Shown here: piece by piece, positions 32,388-44,868 of the stretch
How positions within the stretch are numbered: the stretch's first letter is position 1
Layout of the letters: every line of letters begins with the position of its first letter
NCBI GenBank assembly: GCA_027422505.1
Contig: JAPQWV010001073.1
Coordinates: 62,001-126,000, forward strand
DNA from: Craterostigma plantagineum
Lineage: Eukaryota; Streptophyta; Magnoliopsida; Lamiales; Linderniaceae
Reading direction: 5' to 3'
DNA length: 64,000 bases
The notes under the pieces: model-generated
Seen by the model: only the letters and a program-made list of their open reading frames with translations
Databases searched by the model: none
Told to the model about the DNA's origin: nothing
Position numbers and translations under genes: made by a program

Positions 32388-33184
32388 CCCGAGGGGATAA
32401 GCGACGTCGAGGTACCTCGGGCAATGGTACCCTCGTGGTAGGCTACCGGCATCAAGTGTCCGCATGACAGGCCGCATTTGGGATTGAAAAGGCGCCCTGG
32501 GGAATAGAGGCAATTTGCGTGAACGGGTTAGCCTCTCAATGTGGTGGACTGCATTGGGATAGAATAGGCATCGATGGCCTCTCAATGCGGACCGCATTGG
32601 TATCGAAAAGGCGCCAAAACAGAAATGCAAATTGCGAACTAGGGTTGCATCTCAATGAGTGTACTATCACCTATATGTATATCCCTAGTGGATTAGAGCT
32701 TTATGATGGGGCATAGCAGATTGAAAAGCCGAGGGCCCAATACGACACGAGCTGACAAGAAGAAAAGTAAAGTCTAGAAAGCATTGACGCGGATGTCTTT
32801 GCGGATTAGGACACGTTCATCTCATGCATATGTTTTCATTTACTGAGCTTATCACTCACCCTTACGTTATGTGTTGTAGGTGCACGCGACCACGGTACGT
32901 GATCTCTTAGCAGGCAAGGCATCGTTTTGAAGCTTCCAGCGACTTTTGGGGTGGAAGTGTGTGCATGGATGATGACCTGTGAGGCCGGGCGCATAGGATT
33001 CTTTTGCTGTGCATGAATACACTTCCGTGAACTTAGAATTAGGAATATTCTTTTGACATGTAAAGAACGAAGTTGCATTTCATATATGGAAAAATTTCCT
33101 ACGCACTTTTGTGTGTCTCGCAAATTATTACATCGTACTCACATAAGTTAACGTGATGAGGTAGCGAGAGCTAGGGTCACCACA

Positions 33185-36100
33185 CATAGCTATAAGCCAT
33201 TTCTAAGAATCTTTATCCTTGATTGCCTGGTAATACAGGTAGTGGGATCGCCTCCCACGTTCCCTTCCATCGCAGCAACCTCGTGCTCGATGTGGACCAT
33301 CCGATATCTTTCAGGCTGGCGAGATACTCTATCCGACCTACGCAACTCAGGTTGCGTCTCGGACTGCTCTACGGTGTCATCCGATACTGGACTGTGAAAG
33401 CGCTCGACTCTACAAGAGTCACTTCGAGACCCGCTCCACCTTTTCGAACAAACTCTTCTTCGAGAAAGTGAGCATGAAGGGCTACAACGATTATTTGATA
33501 GTCTTCGTAGTATAGCTGGTATCCATGGAATCCTCAGGATACCCGAGAAAATGTCTTTTCACAGCCTTCGATTCCAGTTTATCTGTCTTGAGCTTTTTCA
33601 CGAATGCGTGGCAACCCAGATTCTAATGTGATTCAATCTCGGTTTTCGCCATGTCCATATCTGATACGGAATACGATCGACAGACATTGTAGGACATCTA
33701 TTGAGAATGTGTGCCGCTGTCAACAGGGCATGACCCCACAACGATATGGGCAGGTCTGTATAGCTCAGCATAGATCGAACGTTATCCAACAGAGTTCAAT
33801 TTCTGCGTTCGGACACACCGTTCAACTACTGTTTTTCGGGCGGTGTCATCTGTGAAATGATCCCATTCTCTTTCAAGAACTCGTCAAACTCGAGGCTCAT
33901 GTACTCACCGCCTCGATCTGATCGAGCGGCTTTAATGCTCTTTCCGTCTGATTTTCCACCAAAGCCTTGTACGCTTTGAACTATTCAAAAGTATCAGACT
34001 TTTGCGGACCTTATGTATGGGATGATCACCTTATGTATTGAGGAGGAACCGAGGTTTATCTACCGTTGGCGATGTGAGTCGATGCGATTGGCCTCTCTGA
34101 TTTTTACGGACGACCTGCTGCTCTTCAGTCATGCGGATGTTGTATCGATTGGTGTGCTGAAGAATGCTCTGGGGCGCTTTGCGGCTCTGTCATGGTTATT
34201 CCCAAACTCGGACAAGAGCGAGATGTACTTGTCACGACGGACGGAAGGGATGACAGCGCAGATTCAGACACTGATGGGTTATAGAGTGGGACATCTTCCA
34301 GTCCGCTACCTGGGGGTACCGCTTATCACCACACGCCTGTCGCTTGCTGACTGTGCACCATTATTACATAGAGTAGACCAGCGCATAGGCTCATGGCTTA
34401 ACCGGATGCTGTCATACGCTGGCCGACTCCAACTGGTTAAGTCGGTGCTTCAGGCTTTACATGCATACTGGTCGGGGGGTCTTGCTTCCTAAAGGTGTTG
34501 TTCGAGCTTTGGAGACGCGATTTAGGAAGTTCCTTTGGGGGGATCGACGGCAAAGGTGGCGTGGGATGTCCTCTGTCTCCCAGTTTCTGAGGGGGGAATG
34601 GGCCTTCGATCCATTGGGGTTGATAACAGGGCGATGCTCATGAAGCAATTGTGGAGTGTGCTCACAAGATCTCCTGATTCGGTTTGGGTGGCGTGGCTTT
34701 ACAGAACGCGTCTGCATTCTCGATCGGTGTGGGATCTCTCTATCTCGCCGAACGATGCGTGGAGTTGGCAGAAGTTGATACAGCTGAGACCAGTGGTACG
34801 TTCATTTATTACATTTAGGGTAACTGATGGCTCGACTACATGGCTATGGAAGGACCCTTGGCTGTTGAATGTACAGTTACTGGAGAGGTTTCCTCGTGGA
34901 CCTATTGCGATGGGTCTGCCTGCTGATTGACGCCTGAGCGCGGTTATTACGGACCACGTCTGGAACTGGCCAGGGCAAGGCTCGGTAGAGTATATTGAGA
35001 TAAGTAGACTCCTACCTCAGGTTATTCATGGTGATCAGGATGGGGTGATTTGGACACGCTCATCGACGGGAATCATGACGGCCGCATCGGCAAGGGATGC
35101 GATTCGGCCTAGGAGGGAACCCATGGGTTGGGCCACATTATTTGGGGGGCCTTTGAAGATTCCACGCCATGAGTTCATTCTCTGGTTAGGCATTCAGGAT
35201 AGGCTGTTGACTAGAGATAAGCCTTGGGTTGCTCAAAGGACAGGAACGTCGGCGTGCGTCCTTTGTGATGAGTTGCACTTCGAGACTGCCCGGCACCTAT
35301 TCTTCGAGTGTTCGTTTTCGCGCCAGTGCCAGCGCCTGCTAAGGAGACGTATTCGGTGGGCATGGCCATATCAGGAGTGGAGAGCGGGGATTCGATGGGC
35401 AGCGGCTAAATGGCATGGGCGACATCTTCTTCATGCAGCTTACAGGCATGTGCTTGCGTCGCTGGTCTATCACATCTGGCGGGCACGGAACAAGCGATGG
35501 AAGGAGGGGATCGTTACAACACCTGATCGACTAGTTGGATGCGTACTCGCTTTAGTCACCATACGTATTAGTGGTACGCCCACTAAATATGCTAATCGTC
35601 GGCTGTGGAGGGTGGCATGGTAGTTGGCTGAGATTGGATTTTATAATCGTCTTGTCTCGTGTTCCCAGTAGCATGTTACTGGTTGACTGTGCGGAGTTAT
35701 CCTCCCACTCATCATGTACTTTTTTATTTGTATATATATAAGGAACCTTAAACCAAAAAAAAAAGTATCAGACTTGTGCTTCATGAGATACACCTTGCCG
35801 AAGTGAGAGTGATCATCAGTGAAGATAGTGAAATAATGGAAATTATCGCGAGCCGCTAACACGAACGGTCAGCAAACACCCGTGTGGATCAAACCGAGAA
35901 GTTCTGTGGCTCTCGTGAAAGTCCATATGAAGGGAGACTTGGTCATCTTTCCAAGGATACAAGATTCGCAAGTCGGATAGGGATCAGACCCAAGCGGCTA
36001 TATAACGTCGATTTTCTCCAACTCGAGAATCTTCTGTTCTCCAGTGTGACCGAGTCGAAGAGGCCACAGCACTCTCGAGTTAGACTCCAATTTTCGTTTG

Positions 36101-37263
36101 TTGTTGTCGATTATATTCAAAGTTGTTGTTTTATCTTCGACATTTAGATAATACAATCCATTCAGTAAACTTGCACTTCCGACGCAATTATTTCCAAAAT
36201 AAATATTGCATAGATTATTACTAAAACGGAACTCGTAACAGTTTCTGTTCAAAATGGAAATAGAAACAATATTCTTAAGCTCCTTGGGCAAACTAAACAA
36301 TCAGAAAGCAATAAACTATGTCTAGTACATAAAAAGAGAGTTCTTGATCCAATGTGGGTCGGCGACACACTATGTCCGCTTCGTACGTTGATCATGATAT
36401 CTCAGTCCGGACGCTTCATACTTCGTTCCAGACCTAGGTTCGGAACACAGATGTGAGCACTAACTCCCAAGTCTAAGATCCACAAAGCAGAATATACCGT
36501 CTATTTGTTTCTAAAACATAAAGTTCTTTACATGAGGCAGCTAGCTTTGGGCAATCGCGCTTTCAATGGCCAAGCTCATTGTAGTGCTTTGAAATTCGTC
36601 CTTTGGGCTTACTGGGCTTGTCCGACTTTTCTTACTCGACCCTCGAGTAGCATTCGCGACAAGAACAACTTATTTTCCTTTCACCTTCTTCATCTGAGTT
36701 TGGACGACCGACAACTGGCTCATCAACCCAGTCAATGTCATCTCGGCCACGTTCAGATTAAAGGTCACAATGAACGAATTGAAGTAAGGTGGGAGCAACT
36801 GAGATCGTTCTGGAGCTCATTACCCGTGATAAAGCCCAGTGCCTCGAGTCTTTCGATCCAATCAATCATCTTGAGCACATGCTCTCCGACATCACTTCCC
36901 TTAGCCATTTTGCAATGAAATAGTTGCTCCGTCAGAGAATAGCGAGCACTCCTGGAATGTACGCCAAAAGCTCCTTCAAATGTAGCAAAATGGCGCCCAC
37001 TTCTATTTTCGAGTGAGTGCGCCGCAACTCATTAATCATGGAAAGAAGTATATAGCCTTCCTTTGATGCGTCTACCTGCCACTTGGCATACGCAGCCCGA
37101 TCTCTGTCATTGGCATCAGCCCTAGGACTTGCGGTACGGGAGAATCGAGGACATAAGTTAGCAACTCCATACCTAGGACTATCCTTAGGTTATGGAGCCA
37201 GTCCACGTAGTTTGGTCCCACCAAACAGTTTCTCTCAATTAGCATAGTTATACTGTTTGTCAT
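33185..37263 (-). pseudogene. Ty1-copia gag to integrase, second copy, split by a LINE
   Basis: Gag starts at 37263 on the minus strand: MTNSITMLIERNCLVGPNYVDWLHNLRIVLGMELL, a copia UBN2-type start. Broken gag follows to about 36350, then the pre-integrase region with KELKNIVSISILNRNCYEF and LRLGHTGEQKILELEKI near 36040, integrase FHYFTIFTDDHSHFGKVYLMKHKSDTF near 35800, and after the LINE the segment DNVRSMLSYTDLPISLWGHALLTAAHILNRCP (33700-33790). It ends at 33185 at the same copia position as the first copy. Many stops. Confidence 0.8.
34002..35760 (+). mobile_element. LINE copy 8, 5'-truncated, with 15-bp target-site duplication
   Basis: AAAAGTATCAGACTT is repeated at 33987-34001 and 35761-35775, and the other copia copy (17383-17397) has it once, giving the empty site. 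ORF2 starts just before the active site, here FTDDLLLF (Thr for the usual Ala). LPVRYLGVPLITTRLSLADC and LSYAGRLQLVKS follow. Frameshifts lie near 34480 and 34545, and a stop at 34928. The zf-RVT CVLCDELHFETARHLFFEC is intact near 35255, and ORF2 ends at 35623. Short-type 3' UTR with TATATATA before the A-run. Confidence 0.93.
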
Positions 37264-38465
37264 TGCAGTAAATAGAAAGAAAACTAAAGGTGAAGAAAAT
37301 AAAGATCAAATTAGGCTTATCTTATCATTCATCAAGCGCAAACAAGGACTTTTCGTTCCCTTGACTCCCACTATTTTTCTCAATAAACTATCCTCACGAT
37401 AAGAGTTTCGGAAACCTCGTTGAAAGTTTCATAGTGGAGTTGATGTCCCCGACTCTACTAGACTCGCCTCAGTCTTTAACTCAATATTCGGCTCATCCAA
37501 TCTTATCGAAGTCACGTCAAACACGAACATATCCGATAAGAGTTTCTACTATCTTTGTCTTAGTCATTGACCCTCACGGACCCTGCTTATTGGGTATAAC
37601 TGCCTAAGTGTGACCTTGTGACCTATCAACTTACGCTTAAATCGCACAGAATGTATTGCCTCCTGCTGGCATACGCTTCGTGGGGGGGGGGGACGGGTAT
37701 GACGAGTGGCGTTCATGATGCACTCGAGACGCTGACACTGGGCGGGATATACGACGCCAACTTACTCGGAACAAATCGCAAAACTCTCCAATGCTTACAC
37801 ATCTCAAGCATGATAGAAGACAGGAATTGAATTCCTTAACACACTTAGTATATATCGAACGGAAGAGTAAAACATCTCACATAAGAGCACATAAAATATG
37901 CATATCATTTCAAAAACCAACACGCACGTAGGCAGTAAATTAACCCTACGAAAATAAACTACAAGACAACACAAGCGGGTTACTTCTAGTCTATCTCTAT
38001 TACGTGCGTCTCCAAAAGACTTCGGGTCGTCGCACGGGTCTTGAAGTCGTCAAACGTCCTTCGTCACTCGAACGGCCTCAAAGTCACCGAACGTCCACCA
38101 CCTTGCCACGTGTTCTTATTTAAATCTAATATAATAAAACGGTAACTTACAACATGGGGGATCATAAGTCCCGGACAACCCGTAAAAAACAAAAACAACC
38201 CTGGAGGAGGTAGCCCTTAACAAATGACCCGGAAACCAAAATATTCTACCCGCATGTGTGCCTTAAATCACATTCATAAGGAGCACGTTGACAATTACGA
38301 GATTTTAAAAAGAAACGAAATTTGGGCCTCAAACTGGCCAAGCCCATTAGAAGGCCCGTTAAGGCTTTAAGCGTGAAGCCCTAACGCAGCTGTCGTGACT
38401 CAAATCGCTCAGCCGTCAAAACACACCGGAGAGCCACGGCGGAGAAGGCCGCCTGCGCGAAGTTA
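37264..38465. other. Unassigned 1.2 kb, possibly copia leader and decayed repeat
   Basis: No ORF with recognisable motifs. 37264-37640 may be the leader of the minus-strand copia, but no PBS is seen. An 11-base G-run stands at 37682-37692. 37860-38465 has no match elsewhere in the window. Confidence 0.35.
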
Positions 38466-38644
38466 TTGTTACCCTACATTTCGCTACCCCGTCTATCGTT
38501 GTGCCTAACGATGTATTAAGTTAAAACGACGTGCGGAAATGCGTATGAAAATTTTCCATGTAATGAAGATCGTTTTCTTTACATGGCAAACGAATACTTT
38601 AATATTCCTAATTATGTACAAAACCTAAGTACATGAGGAGTGTA
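38466..38644 (-). repeat. Terminal fragment of a family-B LTR
   Basis: Shares order and wording with 40990-41175 (GTGCCTAACGATG, GAAATG-GTATGAAA, CTTTACATGGCAAA-GAAT, CCTAA-TACA). Only the LTR end is present, directly followed by a family-A LTR. Confidence 0.65.
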
Positions 38645-40922
38645 CAACAGTAACGATCCTACTTTTCTAATTAAAACAGTTGACGGATTTTCCGCACGAA
38701 AGCCACGGAAAGCCCAATTAACAAAAATTTTTAAACTAAAATAATATACATATCATAAAAATATTGTTTTACAAAAAAGGCATTCTTTACATGGGCTAAA
38801 GCCCCAAAATAAAAATAACGAAGGCCGCTCCACAGGTCGCATCCATGTAACGCTCTCACCCTCAAAAGCCTGTGGAGTCACCTCCACCAGCCGCTAACCT
38901 AGTCCTGACGTTCGCCAACGTTGGACTCGTCATTACCTACAACGCATAAAGGCTTGAGCATTTCGCTCAGTAGGTGAATTTATGCTAAGGCAGCGTGCAC
39001 TCAATCCCAATCCCGACACCTCACCGCATGATACATGCAAATGCACGCTTGTTCACACACTCTACTCTATCTCAATATTAGGGCCCTAGGCTGGACTTGG
39101 CACCTCACGGGCAATAAAAATAAAATGTCTGGTCGCTCACGCCAGACTAGCGGTGCCTACCCCAACAGTCTGCTGATCGCTCACGTCAGCATTCTCCTGT
39201 CATTAAAATTTCGGGTAGTTCTCACAGCAATCATAATAATCACATAAGATGATAACCATATATCATGTCATTAAACTTCAAAATTCTTAAAAAACTTTAA
39301 GTCCACTTTCTTATCATAAATAGAGGGCTAAGTGGGTTGGGCCTAAATTGAGCTAAGGCCCAATAATACTAAGTCTGGGTCGTCACACCGATATAGTAAG
39401 CACTTAAAACTTTGGATTCGTCAAACTAAGGTTGAAAGATTTGAAAGAACGCCCGATATTTGTAAGGAAAGCTCGGCAAAATTGTTATGCTCAAATATCG
39501 GGATGAGTTCGACGAAATTGGCTTGTCCGGGGTCGCACATGGAAAGAAAATCGCCCGAGTTTGGAGGTGGAGCTCGCGAAACGGCCCTTAACAAATTAAC
39601 TTGTCCGAATTTGTTCATGCAAGGAAAAGTCCCCCGAAATGGACAAGGAGCTCGGCGAAAATTGGCCTTTGAGCTACCCGATTTTGCACATGCATTCCAT
39701 CTCATCAAGCACGGCAAGATTGGTCTTGTGAGCTACCTGAATTTGCTCTCATCAAGCCCGGCGACATTGGTCATGGAGCTACCCGAAAATGCTCATGAAA
39801 CAAACCCTATGAAGCTCGGCGAAATTGGCCTTCGAACCACCCGAAATTGGCCTAGTGAGCTACCCAAAATTGTTCACTAATCCCATCCTATAAATGCTCT
39901 ACGAAATTGATCTTTGAACCACCCGAAATTCTCTCCGAAATTGTTCACTAATAACATCCTATAAATGCTCGGCGAAATTGGTCTTGGGGTCACCCGAATT
40001 GCTCATGAATCTTACTCCAACAACGTCGGCGAAATTGGTCATGGAACTACCCGAAGTTGCTCATAAATCATAGTCTAGGATGCTACCTGAAATTGACTTA
40101 TGAACTCTACCCTTTCATCGCTCGAACTTAGTTTACCTACCTGAAGTTTATTTTTATACACGAATATGTACATGCACCGGAATTATCACCTAAGCACGTA
40201 ACGCATGTATATATTCACACAAAACCCATACATTGGATTCAAGCTTAACACATCACATAATTCACATAATCGATAACAAAATCAAAACCATATAGACCAA
40301 AGTTCATTTCGAACTTGAATGACCGAAATCACATAAGTTTGAAATTTTTGAACTTATTTATGTGTTGTAGGTGAAGAAATCAACCTACCTCACTTGCTTT
40401 AGCCAAAATTAAGTGTTTTGATTGAGATGAGCTTGTCCAAGATCCATTGCTTCACTTCGTCTCCTTCGTTTCTTCTTCGTTGTTTTTCTCTCTTTACTTT
40501 TCTTCCTTTTTCTTTCTTTTCCCAAAAACGATTATTTTAAGACTTAAGCAGCATGGGTGCCATACTCCAAGGTGGGTTCCCTAGGATTAAGGAAAGTCAT
40601 CCTTATCGTTTAATACCTTTGGGCAAAAGTAATAATCTATTTGGGCCTTGTTATTTTTATATTATTCCCTTTGGAATTCCCACTAACTTGGACTATTTGA
40701 CTTAACTAATATATTATTTTGGGCCCGCCTATAAGTCGACTTGACCCCTTTCTAAATTTATTTAGTTGGGCCTAAATATTACTTAATTCATTTATTGAAT
40801 ATCTTTATTGGGCGGAATATCTTGCTTCTTTTTGACCCTGCTCGAATGCTAGTTTCATTAATTCGAACATTTACAGCGTTAATCGCATTAAAATTCCCGT
40901 ATTGAAATTTACGGGTATTACA
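38645..40922 (-). repeat. Family-A-related LTR, copy ii, 3' LTR
   Basis: Its start, on the minus strand, is TGTAATACCCG at 40922, directly after a polypurine tract. Its end resembles 3627 onward (TTTCTAATTA, GACGGATTTTCCGCACGAAAG). The complementary arms CTACAACACATAAA (40370-40357) and TTTATGCGTTGTAG (38950-38937) lie 1.4 kb apart. An array of CTCGGCGAAATTGG/CTACCCGAAATTG words spans 39420-40140. No coding sequence. Confidence 0.75.
39420..40140. repeat. Array of CGGCGAAATTGG / TACCCGAAATTGC words
   Basis: Irregular tandem units of about 30-60 bases, alternating CTCGGCGAAATTGG(C/T) and GAGCTACCCGAAATTGCTCA with variants. It is the family-A counterpart of the TTCGCGAA array but has longer units. 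Confidence 0.75.
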
Positions 40923-40975
40923 TCGTCCCCCCTTATAAAAATTTTTGTCCCCAAAATTTAAGTCGTCGAGAATAG
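40923..40975 (-). promoter_or_regulatory. Polypurine tract and 3' hairpin of the copy-ii element
   Basis: The minus strand reads ATTTTG-GGGA-CAAAA, then ATAAGGGGGGACGA, then the LTR start. The hairpin equals the one at 13960 and 61191 in position but has a T-A pair where they have C-G. The rest of this element is cut by a family-B LTR at 40976. Confidence 0.7.
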
Positions 40976-42187
40976 TGTCAAGACCCGTTGTCCTCGCTAC
41001 CTATTCTAACATTATCCTATGTGCCTAACGATGATTTTTTGAAGGGCATGCAGAAATGTGTATGAAATTTTTCTTTTTCCATTTATGTAATGGAACATCG
41101 TTCTTTACATGGCAAAAGAATGCTTCCAATTCCTAATTACATGCCAAAACCTAACTACACGGGAAGTGTATATTTGCACAGCAAAAGAAATCCTATGCGC
41201 CCGACCTCACAGGTCGTCATCTATGCACACACTCCCACCCCGAAAGCTGCTGGAAGCGTCAAAAGATTGCCTTGCCACCTAAGCGATCACGTACCGTGGT
41301 CGCTCGCACCTACAACACATAACGTAAGGGGTGAGCGATATGCTCAGTAAGAAGAAATCATGGATGACGTGCACGTGATAAAACCACGCAAAGGCAATCC
41401 ACGCCAATGCATCTTAGGTCTTATAGATCAAACTCAATCCCATATCTTTTATCTTAGGGCCCTTGGCAGACTTTTACCCAGGCGTCCACCGTAAAGAGCT
41501 CTAATCCAACCATTGGTCAACCCAACCATACTAAAGCATGAGGGCATCGACCCAACCACGCTAATCAGGGATATAAGGGCATCAACCCAACCACGAGGGC
41601 ATCAACACATCCATGTTAATCCACCGCCGCATCAACGTCGTTCGTATACTGGCGACGCATCAACGTCGCCGACGGCGCATCATCGCCGTCTCGGTGCCTC
41701 GGAAGCTGCCCCTTACTTAACTTATAACTTGATCGCTTACCTCGGCAATTATTTTTCGCTATTTGTGACGTAATCATGCGCGCTCATCTTTTATTACCCC
41801 CAAGTGTTTCGTGCATGCTCGTGCATATGCATAATGCGTTAATGCCATGATGCTTACCAAAGTCATGAAATCATATCATATAAATTCACATAAGCACGTA
41901 AGCACCTCATCGCGTGATCACATAAGTTAGGCACATACACACATGTTATGTGTTGTAGTTGGATTTCCACTTACTTACCTGGCGTCCGTAAATTTGCTAT
42001 TACCGGTTTGATGAAATCCCTAAGCTTCGACCTTAAGCACAAAATAATGGTATTAGTACCTTATCTAGTTTGCTTGACCATCTAGTTTGCTAGTCTATAA
42101 TACTTCGAACCAATTTTCGAATTATGACTCGAGACACTTGTATAACCCGTAAATTTTACCTGACTCTTGAATTAACTTAGCCTCGTA

Positions 42188-42971
42188 CGTTACTGAGATC
42201 GAGGCTCTCTTATCCGCTTATCCACTCTTTCCCAAAAATACCAGCTACAAGCTTGAGCTATGCGCAGACTCTGGCATATTGCCTGGACCAACTAGGGAGC
42301 CTTTCTAACTTTCTTACATTCTTCCTACATCTCTGATCTTACTTTCGTTTCTTTCCCGCCCCTACGTGCTTTTCTGCCCCCGTTTTGTTGCTCGCAGGTT
42401 ACTTCGCTTCGGGTTGGAGTTGGGTTCGCGGGCTGGGCTGGTCCTAGGTGGCGGTTGCCTTCTAGTCTTGGCGGGATGCTTCTCTTGCCCGTGCAGCTGT
42501 GTGGCCTCCTGTGGTGGTGCTGTCTCCTTCTCGGTGAAAAGAAACAGGAGTTGGCGTCTCATCGCTACTCTCGCCCGACCTGTCTGCAGACGGACCTGTT
42601 GCGGTCCTGCCCCCCATTTCCGCTTGTTTATCTCCGGAGTGAGATTTTCCTCTGATGTACGCTTGCGCCTCGCCTGCACATCTCCCGGGCGCCCTGCTGG
42701 CACTGCATCTGGTGCCAGGATCCTGTTGCTTGCTTTTGGATTCTGACACCTACGCTACCTCTGCTTTTGTTGTTTTTGAGTGTCTTTGGTCTTTGTGTTG
42801 TCTTGGCTTGGGTCCTATTGGGACCTTGTAGGTCTCTGGGCTGCGTCGGATTCTGTCGATGTGCTGTCAGGTCGGTTTGTCGCTACCGCTTGTTGCGTCG
42901 TGAGCGTTATCACGTACGCTACCACTGTACTCCTGTTTCTTTTTTTTAGTGAACGTTTCCCAAAAAAAAAA
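42188..42971 (+). mobile_element. LINE 3' end, copy 9, with duplication AACTTAGCCTC
   Basis: AACTTAGCCTC(G/A)TA stands at 42174-42187 and 42972-42985. It contains the last ORF2 codons (TEIEALLS, KNTSYKLELCAD in a shifted frame, ending LWHIAWTN) and a long-type 3' UTR with GGCACTGCATCTGGTGCCAG and the GTCGTGAGCGTTATCACG block. Confidence 0.88.
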
Positions 42972-43507
42972 AACTTAGCCTCATATGTTTCGCGAACTTA
43001 TATAGCTCACTAAATCCCTGTTGACTCGTGAGGTTACTTCGCTATTTAGTTCGTGAAGTTTATAAAATTCGTCCATAAGCTATTTGCTAGCCGGTCTGGT
43101 GAATTTCCTAATATTTCATCCTTTAAACACGAAAAGGCTATAAAGTCAGTCTATAAATTATATCAATTGACTACGTAAATTTTCGTTCCAAAATTCCACG
43201 AAAAAACGGCATTGCCTGTACCGAAAATGGACCCTGAAAAATACTGATAGGCTATTTATGATCGAGCATTGAAAGAGCCTATGCTCATTGGAATCAGAAT
43301 ATTTTTCTTATTCAATGGTGTAAAAATATTTTTCCTCAATGGTGCAAAAATATTTTCGTTCCAAAATTCCAATATTCTTTTTTTTTTTTAACTTAAAACG
43401 TTTTTATCTAAGGGGTTCGATTCGTGAAGTTACCCTAATTCGTGAAGTTCGAATTCGCGAAGTTTACATGTCTGAAAGATTCGTAAAATATCCTATAGTC
43501 ACATTTC

Positions 43508-44761
43508 TTTGGAGGGGGTCGAGCGCCAAAGTGGCTTTGGCTGCCGTATGTGCGCCACGAGACGAGGGGGACTAGGACCTAGATCTATTGAGACGAATAA
43601 TAAGGCATTATTATTGCGCCTACTGTGGAGCATCTTAAGTTGGGACGAATCTTCTATCTGGGCCAATTGGATTCGACGGACACGATTACATAACGTATCG
43701 CTCTAGTCCGTCAATATTAACGCAAGGACGTCTTGGAGTTGGAGGAAGATCCTGAAGCTTCACAACACATTCGGCCGCTTATTGAGTTCTGCATTGGGAA
43801 TGGTGTCAACACGAGGCTCTGGACCGACCCGTGGCTCTACCATAACCCGTTGGTTGAGCATATACCCCGCGGGCCAATCGTCATGGGGCTACCTATAGAT
43901 TCCATGCTCAATTCCGTAATTACTGACTAAGGGTGGAGCTGGCCGGCGCAGCAATCTACAACGGAATACATGGATATTGCTCCACTTTTGCCTCCCACCG
44001 GGCCGGCTGAGGAAGATAGGATAAGGTGGATTGCGACGGGTAATGACTGTCTCTACCCACTCGGCTCGGGAGAGCTTGCGCATACAACTCCCTACGGTCC
44101 CTTGGTACACACTTTTTGGCGGTCCTATATCTGTTCCTCGACACGAGTTCATCTTTTGGCTCGCGATTAGGAACAAATTAGCTACCAAGGATAAGGCTTG
44201 GGTGGCCGCGGCGGCGGGAAACACTATTTGCCTGCTCTGCGACGACCATCTCGATGAGACGATACAACATTTGTTCTTTGAATGCTCCTTCTCTAGACGT
44301 TGTCTACATCTTATTCGTACTCGTATGTGCTTTACTTGGCCGCACACGGAGTGGCATACGGCGATTCACTGGGCTGCTAATAGATGGAGGAGGAATCACC
44401 TCTCTGCGTTTGGACCACGGCATGCTCTTGCTTCACTGATTTACCATATCTGGTACGAGTGCAACCGGCGGTGGTACGAGGGACGAAGGCGTTCTCCGGA
44501 TCAGATTGCTTCAGAGGTTGAAGCTCTCCTCGGTGTGCGACTTACCAATTTGTCGCACAAGTATGATTTGCAGAGGTGTGCCATGCGTAGGGTTTGGCGC
44601 ATTGCATGGTCATGATTGTCTTCGCTTTATTTTTTCAGTTTGACCTATTTCGGGTCTGGAATTGGATGTGAGCTGGTATCATGTTACCAGTTGGTTTTTG
44701 GTGCTTTTGCACGGATCTCTGTACAGACTTTTTCTTTTGTTATTTTAGTGACCGTAAAAAA
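43508..44761 (+). mobile_element. LINE copy 10, 5'-truncated ORF2 C-terminus
   Basis: Starts FLWRGSSAKVALAAVCAPRDEG, then GPRSIETNNKALLLRLLWSIL, with frameshifts near 43570 and 43740 and a stop at 43707. From 44031 it is open through FGGPISVPRHEFIFWLAIRNKLATKDKAW, zf-RVT CLLCDDHLDETIQHLFFEC and LRRVWRIAW-like end at 44615. Short-type 3' UTR. ACATTTC on both sides (43501-43507, 44762-44768) is a plausible short duplication. Confidence 0.85.
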
Positions 44762-44868
44762 ACATTTCGCGAATCCTAACTATCTTTTTCTCTCCGTTCG
44801 CGAAACATTCAATTCTACACACACATGATTCGCAAATTGTGATTCGCCAAATACTCCCTGGTTCGCGA

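Larger units (their letters stand above)
26530..33184 (+). repeat. Family-B LTR, second copy, heavily interrupted
   Basis: The first ~350 bases are missing at the LINE junction. AAGGTATAAAAA near 26716 and TTCGCGAA words (26935-27245, 29745-30910) match 14700-15450 in order (for example ACCACGAAGCAACTTAGAGCT against ACCACGAAACAACTTAAAAG). Further on are the arm CTACAACACATGAC (31108-31121), the hairpins near 31342-31395, the complementary arm GTTATGTGTTGTAG (32866-32879) and the end GGGTCACCACA at 33184. A hAT element and a Cassandra lie inside. Net LTR length is roughly 3.3 kb. Confidence 0.8.
40976..44868 (-). repeat. Family-B LTR, minus strand, holding two LINEs
   Basis: The LTR end is TCTTGACA at 40976. 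Then come the arm CTACAACACATAAC (41310-41323), CATCAA-loop hairpins (41540-41690), the complementary arm GTTATGTGTTGTAG (41945-41958), the complement of CAGGTAAGTAAG near 41970, TTCGCGAA-type words from 42120 to 43490 and again 44766-44868. Two LINEs interrupt it. The LTR start is lost at the junction near 44868. Confidence 0.75.

Noticed and set aside
32465..32660. Short irregular repeats (GCCTCTCAATGCGGACCGCATTGG-like, three units)
   Set aside because: Visible, but units are diverged and too few to call a satellite; kept as part of the LTR.
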